Part shown: in pieces, positions 8,646 through 16,759 of the stretch
How the letters are laid out: the number at the start of each line of letters is the position of its first letter
Numbering within the stretch: the first letter of the stretch is position 1
NCBI GenBank assembly: GCA_945900755.1
Contig: CAMDKS010000008.1
Coordinates: 31,130-95,129 of the forward strand
Length of the DNA stretch: 64,000 nt
Direction: 5' to 3'
From: Bdellovibrio sp. ZAP7
GTDB taxonomy: Bacteria; Bdellovibrionota_B; Oligoflexia; Oligoflexales; RGVZ01
Notes under the pieces: model-generated
What the model saw: the letters and a program-made list of their open reading frames with translations, nothing else
Database searches by the model: none
What the model was told of the DNA's origin: nothing
Translations under genes and position numbers: made by a program

Positions 8646-10157
8646 ATGACATCGAGTTCATCCCAAAAAACGAAGTTCGTCTCCATCTCCCGAGGATTAA
8701 TTTTTTCGGTTCTGACGACTAGTACGCTTGTAACAAGCGTATTGACAGTCATGCAGGTCGGGTTGGAATATCAGACTAAAAGTAAGGAGATGGATGCACT
8801 CATTGTGACTATGGAGGCAAGCCTAATACCGACGATTAGTGACAGAATGTGGAATCTGGACGCCGACGGAATCAAGTCAACAATGACGCCAATATTGCCG
8901 TCGATGGATGCAAGTTCGATTATACTTAAAAACGACAAAGGTGAGGTTTTGTTCGAGGCGAATATTCCTAACTTTGTTCCTAGTTACCCGATGAAAAAAA
9001 CATTTCCTATTATCAAATCTGATGCGGGAGCAAAAGCAGAGTCCATCGGGCAATTGGAGGTGGTCCTATTTAAGGACAAAATAATTGATGAAGTGCGGAA
9101 TAGGTTTTTGTTTGTTTTGTTTTTGAATTCAATTAAAACAGCCGTCGTTGCCGCAGTGCTGCTGATTATTTTCCATCGTAAAATTGCTGGCCCCATTCTA
9201 GACATTACGAAATATTTTGATAGCCACCGCGACCTAACAAAGGTCGACGGCAAAGACTTTAAGGTCAGTGAACGTGGCGGCACGAACGACGAACTAAGTG
9301 TAATGACGGAACATATCAGGTTGCGGGAGTTGAAGTTGGCCGAATGGTCTGCCCTTCAGCAGGAAAAAATTGAGCGTGCAGAAAGTGCCCTTGCGGAGGC
9401 TGATGAAACCATTCGACAGGAAAAAATAAAAGCTGAAGCCTCTGCCCGTTTGGCTCAGCTCGGAGAGATGGCGACCTCGATTGCCCATGAAATAAATAAT
9501 CCACTAGCGATCATTTCCGGCTACAATTTTTTAATTCGCAAGGAGGCGTCTAAACCTGAAGCGGATATGGCGAAAATTATAAGCACGAATGATTCCGTCG
9601 AACAAACCATAAAAAGAATTACAAAAACAATTACCGGACTTCGATCTTATGCACGAGATGGAGCTTCCGATCCATTTGAAACTTCTGGGATCAATCAGAT
9701 GATCGACGACACCGTTTCTATGGTTGAGACGAGACTCAGGTCCAAGGGAGTCCCGTTGCGTCTCGTGGGTGACAAGACTCAAGATATTCTGATTAGTGGA
9801 CGAGCCGTACAAATTGTACAAGTGTTGGTGGCTATGATTAATAACTCGTGTGATGCGGTTTGTTCCCTTCCTTCCCTTCCTTCTCCCTGGTTAGAGCTCG
9901 AAGTGCAACAAGCAGGGCAAATCGTGAAGATTATTTTGACCGATGCCGGTCCTGGGATTTCTCCTGAAATTGAAGCCAAGATATTTAATCCGTTCTTTTC
10001 CACGAAGCCGGTGGGGCAAGGTACTGGCCTCGGTCTTTCTATTGCTCACGGCATCATCCAAGAGCACGGCGGCAGGATTTTTGTTGATCACTCGTGTAAG
10101 AACACAAGATTTGTGATCGAGCTTCCGCTGGTTGCTGGCGTGCAGAAAACGGCCTGA
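8646..10157 (+). CDS. membrane sensor histidine kinase
   Basis: The 503-residue kinase has transmembrane segments near residues 17-40 and 160-182, with an extracytoplasmic sensor of about 120 residues between them. A HAMP-like linker and a long charged coiled coil follow, then the H-box SIAHEINNPLAIISG (His near 283). The ATPase domain includes DAGPGISPEIEAKIFNPFF and GTGLGLSIAHGI. The sensor shows no motif I recognise. A pseudo-receiver/TPR gene follows after 38 bases, probably in the same transcript. The H-box is nearly the same as in the divergent receiver/DHp protein (HEINNPLAI), which suggests shared partners. Confidence 0.92.
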   Translation: MTSSSSQKTKFVSISRGLIFSVLTTSTLVTSVLTVMQVGLEYQTKSKEMDALIVTMEASLIPTISDRMWNLDADGIKSTMTPILPSMDASSIILKNDKGEVLFEANIPNFVPSYPMKKTFPIIKSDAGAKAESIGQLEVVLFKDKIIDEVRNRFLFVLFLNSIKTAVVAAVLLIIFHRKIAGPILDITKYFDSHRDLTKVDGKDFKVSERGGTNDELSVMTEHIRLRELKLAEWSALQQEKIERAESALAEADETIRQEKIKAEASARLAQLGEMATSIAHEINNPLAIISGYNFLIRKEASKPEADMAKIISTNDSVEQTIKRITKTITGLRSYARDGASDPFETSGINQMIDDTVSMVETRLRSKGVPLRLVGDKTQDILISGRAVQIVQVLVAMINNSCDAVCSLPSLPSPWLELEVQQAGQIVKIILTDAGPGISPEIEAKIFNPFFSTKPVGQGTGLGLSIAHGIIQEHGGRIFVDHSCKNTRFVIELPLVAGVQKTA

Positions 10158-10195
10158 TATGGATCCCACTTGTGGATTTCTAACAGAGGAGAATT

Positions 10196-11452
10196 GTGAA
10201 TATAACAACTCAATTATCAAATTTTCTTGAAGGTCAGTTTGTGCTGGTCGTTGAGCCGTCTACAAATTATCGGGCCTCGATTAAGGGTTTTTTTACTAAT
10301 TTAAAGCAAAAAAATGTTCGCTATGTTCGTTCTGTCGCCGAAGCTCGGCGTGAAATGCTGGTAATTAAAGTAGGTTTATTTATTGTCGAATGGCAAATGG
10401 CTGACAAAAATGGTCTAGAATTCTGCCGTGAAATTCGTAAGGGATCTCAATTTCAGACAACTCCTTTTTTATTGCTGAGCACCGAAAATATGCATGCTGA
10501 CGTCATCCTTGCGAGCGAGGGTGGGATCAACTCTTACCTGCTCAAGCCTTTTTCATACCCCGATTTTTGTGCTCAACTAACGATTTTAATGCAGAGAAAA
10601 AATTTTCCTTCATCAATCAACGCCTTACTAGAGCGGGCTGATCTTCATTTAAAGCAAAAGGACCTGTGGGTCGCTGAAACACTCTTCAACGAGGCACTGT
10701 CCATGAAGCCGACATCTGCGAAAGCTCTTTGTGGGCTTGGTTGCGTACAAATGGAACGCTCCAACATTCCGTCGGCTCTTAGTTACTTTCGAAAAGCGAT
10801 TGAGAATAATCCAGAGTATGTCGAAAGCTACAAACTCATTTTAGATATAGCCGAAAGTCGCGCTGACCATTTGGGAATTCTGCATTCGGCTTCGATACTG
10901 CATGACTTAAGTCCAGAAAATCCGCGCTATCCCTTGCTTATCGCTTACTCTCAGTTGGAGTTGAACAATCAAATCGAATCAGAAAAATTTTTTAAAATCT
11001 GCATCCGACTGTCACCTCTTGCGGCTTCAGGTCATAAGGGCATTGGAAATCTATATCTAATCCAAAAAGAATTTAAGAAATCCAAGAGGGCCTTGGAGCG
11101 TGCTCTAGATCTTGACTCGACAGATGTCTCCACGCTAAATTCGTTGGGTACTGCGTTAGTTCGGCTTGAAAAATTGGATGAAGGCATTCACAAATATCGC
11201 ATGGCTCTGACCCTGAATGCCTCTGATGCGCGCGTATTGTTTAATCTTGGCCTTGCGCTCGAACTCAAAGGAGACTTGTCCGAGGCCCTTAGCGCCTTTC
11301 GAAGCGCCATGTCTTCGGACCCGAAATATGCCAAGGCTCAAAAGAATATTGATCGGATCGAGGCGTTATTGGCGGTGTCTAAAACGGAGGTCTCACAGAT
11401 TCAAGGGACTTACGATCAAAGTTTTAGTAAAAAAACTAAAAATAGTGCGTAA
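10196..11452 (+). CDS. degenerate receiver domain fused to TPR repeats
   Basis: Residues 15-130 have the receiver fold pattern, but the phospho-Asp position is Glu (LFIVEWQMADKNGLEF) and the acidic pair is replaced by EP (LVVEPSTN). The conserved Lys remains (YLLKPFSYPDF). At least six TPR units follow (for example AKALCGLGCVQMERSNIPSALSYF and ARVLFNLGLALELKGDLSEAL), covering about 145-395. The start is GTG with the strong Shine-Dalgarno AGAGGAG. A receiver with Glu at this position should not be phosphorylated and may sit in a constitutively active state; the TPRs suggest protein binding. It probably forms an operon with the preceding kinase. Confidence 0.88.
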   Translation: MNITTQLSNFLEGQFVLVVEPSTNYRASIKGFFTNLKQKNVRYVRSVAEARREMLVIKVGLFIVEWQMADKNGLEFCREIRKGSQFQTTPFLLLSTENMHADVILASEGGINSYLLKPFSYPDFCAQLTILMQRKNFPSSINALLERADLHLKQKDLWVAETLFNEALSMKPTSAKALCGLGCVQMERSNIPSALSYFRKAIENNPEYVESYKLILDIAESRADHLGILHSASILHDLSPENPRYPLLIAYSQLELNNQIESEKFFKICIRLSPLAASGHKGIGNLYLIQKEFKKSKRALERALDLDSTDVSTLNSLGTALVRLEKLDEGIHKYRMALTLNASDARVLFNLGLALELKGDLSEALSAFRSAMSSDPKYAKAQKNIDRIEALLAVSKTEVSQIQGTYDQSFSKKTKNSA

Positions 11453-11529
11453 GACTTGCAGCACTCCCTCCGTTAGGCTAAAACTAAAGCAGGCGTCTAT
11501 CTGTTTATTTTTTAATCGCACGGAAATTT

Positions 11530-12204
11530 ATGTCAATCCATTCAGATCAAGCTTCGTTGTATGAGGATCCCTTAATTGGACGTGCCGCAATTGGCGACCA
11601 ATTATTCGTCGGACCGTCCATTGAGGACTTCGATATTGACGGTATGGAATTGTCAGCTGCGGCGCTCGCATTAGGCATTTCCTCGGACGAAGTTTGGCGT
11701 CGAATTCGCAACGGAGTTCTACTTGGACGGACAGTTCAAGGGAAAGTCCTAGTGTACACCGATCTCAAAGTCGTCAGCGACAATCATGCCGATGATTCGC
11801 AGGCGTCAGTGTTCCGAGTTGGGGCCGCAGCAGGGTCAGGACTACCTCCCATACCGACATCCATAAGCAGCCGGTTGGACCCGTCAAACAACACGGCGAG
11901 CACTTTTTTGCTGCCCATTGATGAAGCGTCTACAAGGGGACACCAAGAGATCATGTTACTTATTGATCACTTGAGTCTCGCTAAAGAGGAAAATCGCGAA
12001 ATTCTTCGCCTCACACAAGATGCTATGTCTCGGCTAACGCACATGACCGATGTCATGCTTGATATGAAAGATGCGTTAATTGCCTCAAAAGAAGAACAAA
12101 TGTCGATTCTAAAACTTCGATTGAGCGAACAGTCAGCAGATTTGACCCGGGCGCTCAAAGAAAATGAAGATCTTGAGACGCTCACGATGGCCCTTCAGCA
12201 GTAA
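11530..12204 (+). CDS. uncharacterised protein with helix-turn-helix-like and coiled-coil regions
   Basis: This 224-residue soluble protein has three parts. An acidic N-terminus is followed at about 40-75 by a segment like a MerR/excisionase-type DNA-binding fold (ELSAAALALGISSDEVWRRIRNG, then a GKVLVY beta hairpin). After a variable linker, residues 140-224 form a heptad-rich coiled coil (SLAKEENREILRLTQDAMSRL onward). It follows the TPR gene by 77 bases and may be cotranscribed with it. I do not recognise the family; a DNA-binding or scaffolding protein is possible. Confidence 0.7.
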   Translation: MSIHSDQASLYEDPLIGRAAIGDQLFVGPSIEDFDIDGMELSAAALALGISSDEVWRRIRNGVLLGRTVQGKVLVYTDLKVVSDNHADDSQASVFRVGAAAGSGLPPIPTSISSRLDPSNNTASTFLLPIDEASTRGHQEIMLLIDHLSLAKEENREILRLTQDAMSRLTHMTDVMLDMKDALIASKEEQMSILKLRLSEQSADLTRALKENEDLETLTMALQQ

Positions 12205-12310
12205 AATCATTCTAAAGCTTGCCAAAAACGGTCATTTCAATCATCATAATAAGTATTGATCTACTTATTTGAACCTGATTCGCATACTTATTTAAAAGGT
12301 ATTGTAGCCC

Positions 12311-13549
12311 GTGACTGCTCGTATACATCACATTCGATCAACCGTACTTGTGGCTGGGCTCATGCTGCAGTTATTTTTTGGCGTCCAAGGCCGAGCAGAG
12401 GTACCCGACGGCTATTTGTCGCCTCGCCCCATGGGCATGGGCGGAGCGTTTACCGCAGTTGCAAATGATGAATCTGCTTTTTGGACGAACCCTGCCGGAA
12501 TTGCAAGAGTTCGTAAAGCTCGTAGTCGCGAGGGCGTTCATATTGTTAAATTCCCAAATGCCACAGTTGCAGCGAACAAAGGCAGTCAAAGTATTCTCAA
12601 AGTGATTAATGGCTCATCAACGGACGGCGTCGCGGATGCCATTGCTGCCTCTGATTTAAATTCGTCAAAACCTTTTTATGCACGTGGAGCAGCATTTCCG
12701 GTCATCTTATTCGATGCCGGAAAAAATAATCCAATGGGTTTTGGAGTCTTTCAAAATACGACCATGCGGATTTTTATAGATAAAGATATTCCAACGGACG
12801 CCAGAGTTGTGGCCGTTTCAGACGTGGGAGCAAATTATGGAATAGCTTATTCAAACTTTGCGAATCGCCTGAATTTGGGATTAACCTTGCGACCGACTTA
12901 TCGATACGCCTACGAAGATACGGCTCCCACCAGTGAATTAAAAAGTAAATCAGCTCTTGTAAAACGGATTCAAAAAGGAAGTAACCGCGGAGTTGGCATT
13001 GGGGCCGACGTTGGTTTCCTTTTTACCCTTGCCGACTTTTGGTTTCCAACAATCGGCGTCGCCATTAGAAATCTGCCGACCGGATGTAAGACTGATTACT
13101 TAAATCCAAATACGGAACTGCGCCAGAATATTTGTGGAACCAAATTCTCGGGCTCAGATGGAAACCCTGAAGCACTCTCTGTGATTGATCCCATGGACAC
13201 AAGAATCGGCCTTTCTATTAGCCCACGAATTGCTAGAGAATTTGGAATGCGTTTCACCGGTGACATCCAAAATATCGCCCTCAATTCAGGAAAAGTATTC
13301 TACGGATTGCCCGGAATCGACGCCGCGAAAATGTTGCACGGCGGTATTGAATTCTATTCAGGGAATCCCCTTGAGCGTAGTGCCTTTGCTGTCCAGGTTG
13401 GGGCCAATCAAGGCTTCGTTACTTGGGGTGTTACGGTTAACGCACCATTTGCAAGTCTAGAAATTGCAAGTTATGGAGCAGACCTTAGCACAACCGTAAA
13501 ACGGATTGAGGACAGGCGCTACGTGGCATCGGTGAGCTTTGCGTTATAG
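12311..13549 (+). CDS. outer-membrane beta-barrel protein, PorV/TraF-like
   Basis: The 412-residue product starts at GTG and has a signal peptide (LVAGLMLQLFFGVQGRAEV). The mature N-terminus PRPMGMGGAFTAVANDESAFWTNPAGIA is the signature of the UPF0164/PorV/TraF-like and FadL-like barrel families. Alternating strands follow to the end, and the protein closes with an aromatic/hydrophobic terminal strand (YVASVSFAL) typical of BAM substrates. It lies directly before a lipoprotein gene in the same direction. The exact substrate or role cannot be read from the sequence. Confidence 0.75.
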   Translation: MTARIHHIRSTVLVAGLMLQLFFGVQGRAEVPDGYLSPRPMGMGGAFTAVANDESAFWTNPAGIARVRKARSREGVHIVKFPNATVAANKGSQSILKVINGSSTDGVADAIAASDLNSSKPFYARGAAFPVILFDAGKNNPMGFGVFQNTTMRIFIDKDIPTDARVVAVSDVGANYGIAYSNFANRLNLGLTLRPTYRYAYEDTAPTSELKSKSALVKRIQKGSNRGVGIGADVGFLFTLADFWFPTIGVAIRNLPTGCKTDYLNPNTELRQNICGTKFSGSDGNPEALSVIDPMDTRIGLSISPRIAREFGMRFTGDIQNIALNSGKVFYGLPGIDAAKMLHGGIEFYSGNPLERSAFAVQVGANQGFVTWGVTVNAPFASLEIASYGADLSTTVKRIEDRRYVASVSFAL

Positions 13550-13623
13550 GGACAGATAGTAAACCGCTGGTTTAGATTTCTACATCGATTGGGATTAGAC
13601 CATTATTTAGGAAATAAAATGAT

Positions 13624-14835
13624 ATGAAGAATGCACCTGTTCAATCAATCATTAAGTCACTCGTTAAGTCACTCGTTAAGTCACTCGTGATTTCAGTGAC
13701 TTTTTTGACGTGGTCTATGGCGTATACTTCTTGTGAAACGACCCCTCAAAAACAGGACCGTGAACCTGTTAAAGTTGCGGCCCCCGCGCCCAAACCAGTC
13801 GTGAAGCAAGCCTTGCGACCGATGCCTAAACCCAAGCTCCCAGAGTTCGATTACAATGGATTTTTTTCTAGAATGTCCATTCCAGAAAATGAGTATACCG
13901 AAACAGATCGTCATACTTTAACCAGTTTCCCTCCAAATCCGACAGCGGGCAGCATCCATGAAGCTGCCCTCGTGGTGGGACTTCTGCGCGATGTTTTAAC
14001 GCCATTTGGAATTGAAAGTGCTTCGTTCAAAACAGCAGATACGACACCGCCAACAGCCGTTAATTCTTCAAACCCTAATTCTGTGGTCGTTCCTAGTGGA
14101 GGGGCCCCAGGAAATCCTCCGTCAACACCGCAAGGAGACCTTGCGCGAGTCATTGAAATCCGAGCTCGCACAATGGGAGTGGATATCATTAGTGCTCTAG
14201 CCAGTAACCCCTACTTAAAAAGCCATGGAGTCTATAACATGGCCTCTGATGCGTCGCATATAGACGGCAACAGCCAGATTTTTGTACAAAATCTAGCTAC
14301 AGTGATTAAAAGCGAAGTTCAGATTTGGGCAGATATGTTCCGTAGACTTGGTCTCGATATGCGCCCAGTTGCAGTCGGAGCTGCTGCATCAGATCCAAGT
14401 CCTAGCACTGAGCAGAACCCTGCGCTAGCCACACCACCAGCACCCCTTCCTACTGGCGCTGTGCCATTGACACCGGCGCAAAATGCGCAGGCAGCCAAAC
14501 ATCTCGTCACTGCGCGCGAATTTGCGCAAAGAGAACAATACGAGAGCGCCATCGTGGAATCTCGGAAGGTTCCGCCAGGGGCAGATAATTATGCTGAGTC
14601 TCAAGAACTCACTAAGACCTGGGCGAACAAAGTCGTCCAAACCCTTAGGCAGCAGGCGGCAAGCCAATACTCGGCAGGGCGGAGTAATCCTGACAATGAG
14701 GGTAAGAAAATGAATCTAACGAAATCAAAAATGTTTCTTGAGCAAGCGATTACTAAATTTCCAGAAGCATCCACTCTGGACACAGTCCGAGAGAATTTGG
14801 CCATCATCGATGGCGAAATTGCCCGTTTAATGTGA
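13624..14835 (+). CDS. putative lipoprotein with tandem-repeat signal region
   Basis: The 403-residue product has a hydrophobic N-terminus ending in a plausible lipobox (SMAYTSC). The signal region contains three copies of the four-residue unit KSLV/KSLV/KSLV, encoded by a perfect 12-base tandem repeat (13654-13689). The mature part is Pro/Ala rich, then has a conserved-looking central helical region (about 90-240) and a C-terminal helical region resembling TPR-like helices (TAREFAQREQYESAIVESRKVP). I recognise no family. It follows the outer-membrane barrel gene by 74 bases and may work with it at the outer membrane. Confidence 0.7.
   Translation: MKNAPVQSIIKSLVKSLVKSLVISVTFLTWSMAYTSCETTPQKQDREPVKVAAPAPKPVVKQALRPMPKPKLPEFDYNGFFSRMSIPENEYTETDRHTLTSFPPNPTAGSIHEAALVVGLLRDVLTPFGIESASFKTADTTPPTAVNSSNPNSVVVPSGGAPGNPPSTPQGDLARVIEIRARTMGVDIISALASNPYLKSHGVYNMASDASHIDGNSQIFVQNLATVIKSEVQIWADMFRRLGLDMRPVAVGAAASDPSPSTEQNPALATPPAPLPTGAVPLTPAQNAQAAKHLVTAREFAQREQYESAIVESRKVPPGADNYAESQELTKTWANKVVQTLRQQAASQYSAGRSNPDNEGKKMNLTKSKMFLEQAITKFPEASTLDTVRENLAIIDGEIARLM
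13654..13689 (+). repeat. in-frame 12-base tandem repeat (3 copies)
   Basis: AAGTCACTCGTT occurs three times head to tail, the last copy ending in TG. It lies inside the signal sequence of the lipoprotein gene, so copy-number change would lengthen or shorten the signal by four residues without a frameshift. Confidence 0.9.
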
Positions 14836-14866
14836 TCAGTTTAATGTGATCATTGTTATGTGATCA
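14825..14866 (+). repeat. short direct repeats around the lipoprotein stop codon
   Basis: GTTTAATGTGATCA occurs twice back to back (14825 and 14839), and a third degenerate copy (GTTATGTGATCA) follows. The first copy contains the TGA stop of the lipoprotein gene. This looks like slippage duplication; no function is evident. Confidence 0.8.
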
Positions 14867-14885
14867 TATAGGAAGAGGCGTAAAT

Positions 14886-15386
14886 CTAGTCTTCTGCCTC
14901 AGGCGTTGGTTCATCTTCGCCTGCTTTTCCATTTAGACGGCTTCGAACCATTTCAATTGGTGCACCGAAGATAATTCCCTCATGCGATAACTCTAGAAAT
15001 TCAGGAAATTTTTTCTCCATATAAATAATCGAGTCATCGGTTGTCGGGAAAACCGGATACTTTGACATGTAATTATAGGAATGAAGTAGTGCAAGGGGAC
15101 GAGACGTCACTCCAGTAAAAAGAAACGGAATGCGTACACGCTTCATGAGCTGCATTAGTTCCTCAAGAAAGTCGGCAGGTACTTCCTTTTCATCCTGAAA
15201 ATCAAAAACTATATAGCGGAGTTGTGTGCCAATGAGCCAGTTGTGAACGGCGACAACAAAATCAGCACCAACAAAAGCGTCGGTAGGGGAAATTCCGGGG
15301 ACGATGCTCGTCGAAATTTGACGGGCCGACTGCAATACGTTCATGACAACGATGCGGTCTACTTTTTCAGGAATAAATTCCAACAT
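14886..15386 (-). CDS. uncharacterised STAS-like protein
   Basis: This 166-residue soluble protein has the alternating strand/helix order of STAS domains: a central strand YIVFDFQDEKEVPADFLEEL, a helix MQLMKRVRIPFLFTG and a late VFPTTDDSIIYMEKKFP. The last resembles the FPTxxEAI element seen before the final helix of SulP/anti-anti-sigma STAS domains. The usual phosphorylatable DxS site is not clear. The acidic C-terminal tail is about 15 residues. It stands alone on the minus strand, convergent with the lipoprotein gene. Fold call only; a signalling role is inference. Confidence 0.5.
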   Translation of the reverse strand: MLEFIPEKVDRIVVMNVLQSARQISTSIVPGISPTDAFVGADFVVAVHNWLIGTQLRYIVFDFQDEKEVPADFLEELMQLMKRVRIPFLFTGVTSRPLALLHSYNYMSKYPVFPTTDDSIIYMEKKFPEFLELSHEGIIFGAPIEMVRSRLNGKAGEDEPTPEAED

Positions 15387-15466
15387 TCTTCAAACTCCCA
15401 ATTTCTAGAAACTCTCTAAAAAGAATCTGTTTTATTGGAAATCTAGTCGATCGTCAAGCTAACGTG

Positions 15467-15994
15467 TCAAAATGTATCGCTATTTGGACCTAGTCCGCCC
15501 CTCGTAACGCCTTGTCTCTCCATCTCACCGAAGGATGATAAGCCATCGACCCAGCGGCCTACAAGGTCACGTTTGACCCGGTGAAGGGATAATTTGCTAA
15601 AATTATCGCGTAGTTCTGGCAAAATCTGGGACATTTTTTCGCGCATTCCTCTTTCGCCGAGCGCCTCATAATGCATTTTTTTCATTCGCAGGGGCACTGG
15701 GGTGGTTCCCGTCAAAAAAATGAGGCGAGCATCAGCTTCTGGATCAAAAGTGCCGGTTTCGACCAGTTTTGATACAGCTATGTCGATTCCCAATTGGAGG
15801 GTTGCGATCCATTTCCCCTGATGGGGGTCCAAATCACTGGGAAATTGCTCGAAAGACATGATTAATCGCCAGTCTATGCCGTCGCCATCTCGTAAAAAGG
15901 AAAAGTTATTCTGGCCTAGCCAACTGTCCCAATCAGCCTGAGCACTAGTTAAACTTTTTACGACTGGTTTTGACGGTAACCTATCATATTCCAT
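15467..15994 (-). CDS. uncharacterised protein, 175 residues
   Basis: A soluble, charged protein without signal peptide, membrane segment or motif I recognise. The reading frame is intact, begins with ATG and has coding-like composition. It is divergent from the lptE candidate, whose first possible start (15970) overlaps this gene by 25 bases; the shared control region therefore lies inside both 5' ends or the lptE start is further downstream. The C-terminal half is helical and basic (RMKKMHYEALGERGMREKMSQIL). Confidence 0.6.
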   Translation of the reverse strand: MEYDRLPSKPVVKSLTSAQADWDSWLGQNNFSFLRDGDGIDWRLIMSFEQFPSDLDPHQGKWIATLQLGIDIAVSKLVETGTFDPEADARLIFLTGTTPVPLRMKKMHYEALGERGMREKMSQILPELRDNFSKLSLHRVKRDLVGRWVDGLSSFGEMERQGVTRGGLGPNSDTF

Positions 15995-16017
15995 GGCAGC
16001 CTCGATATCTTCAGGTT

Positions 16018-16704
16018 ATGGTGTTCACTATGATTATTATGAATGCTTCTAGCTCAGAGTCTATAAAAAAATCGGGACAAGTGTGTTTTTTCACATTGTG
16101 CACACTAATTTTGACGTTTTTTCAGGTTGGGTGTGCCTATAGACTCACGAATTTGCACACGTCGAGTCCCAATAATATTCGAACCATTCACATTGAGGGC
16201 GTTTACGACACTAGCGCTGAGCCGGTGCCGCACGAGTTACTTTGGGACGCCATTCAACGCGCAGTGTCTGCAAACGGACAATTAAAGGTCGCACCCGCTG
16301 ATAAGGCAGACGCCATTCTGAGAGCGCAGATCATTAGCACGCAAATGTCTAAAGGCGGCGAACGAAAAATATTGAATAGTGATCGCCGAAGAAAAGAAGT
16401 CGAGGTATTTAGCGGGCAGAGCGCACCGCCGGCGGCAGGCCAACTCAGGGATATAACCGTAACCGATGATTTTTTTGTTAATACTCTATGGACGAGCGCA
16501 GTCAGGGTTGAACTCTGGGATTTGAATACCAAAGCACTTCTTCTTCAACGAGAATATCAGCTCTCCGGTGACGTGGTTGCGTATCGTGGAGATTTGCCGG
16601 TGCAAATCCATCAATTACGATTTGAAGAACAATTTCAATACTCTTTCGGGAATTCAGCCAATAGTTTAGCAGAAAGAATTGTCAGCGATCTACTCGTAAG
16701 ATAG
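16018..16704 (+). CDS. lptE: probable LPS-assembly lipoprotein LptE
   Basis: The product has a signal sequence ending in a lipobox (FFQVGCAYRL); the GC-YRL context right after the acylated Cys is typical of LptE. The mature domain (about 190 residues) has the LptE pattern: NIRTIHIEGVYDTSAEP, a long helix, a variable loop, and a final helix with FGNSANSLAERIVSDL. LptE plugs the LptD barrel and helps place LPS in the outer leaflet. The convergent neighbour is lptD, which supports the call. The start is uncertain: ATG at 16018, 16030 and 16039 all give a usable signal peptide and none has a strong Shine-Dalgarno; the 15970 start overlaps the divergent gene. Confidence 0.75.
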   Translation: MVFTMIIMNASSSESIKKSGQVCFFTLCTLILTFFQVGCAYRLTNLHTSSPNNIRTIHIEGVYDTSAEPVPHELLWDAIQRAVSANGQLKVAPADKADAILRAQIISTQMSKGGERKILNSDRRRKEVEVFSGQSAPPAAGQLRDITVTDDFFVNTLWTSAVRVELWDLNTKALLLQREYQLSGDVVAYRGDLPVQIHQLRFEEQFQYSFGNSANSLAERIVSDLLVR

Positions 16705-16759
16705 ATCACTTGGGCTCTCCTCGGTTGCACGCAGTGTCGAGCGGAATGTTTACGAAAAT

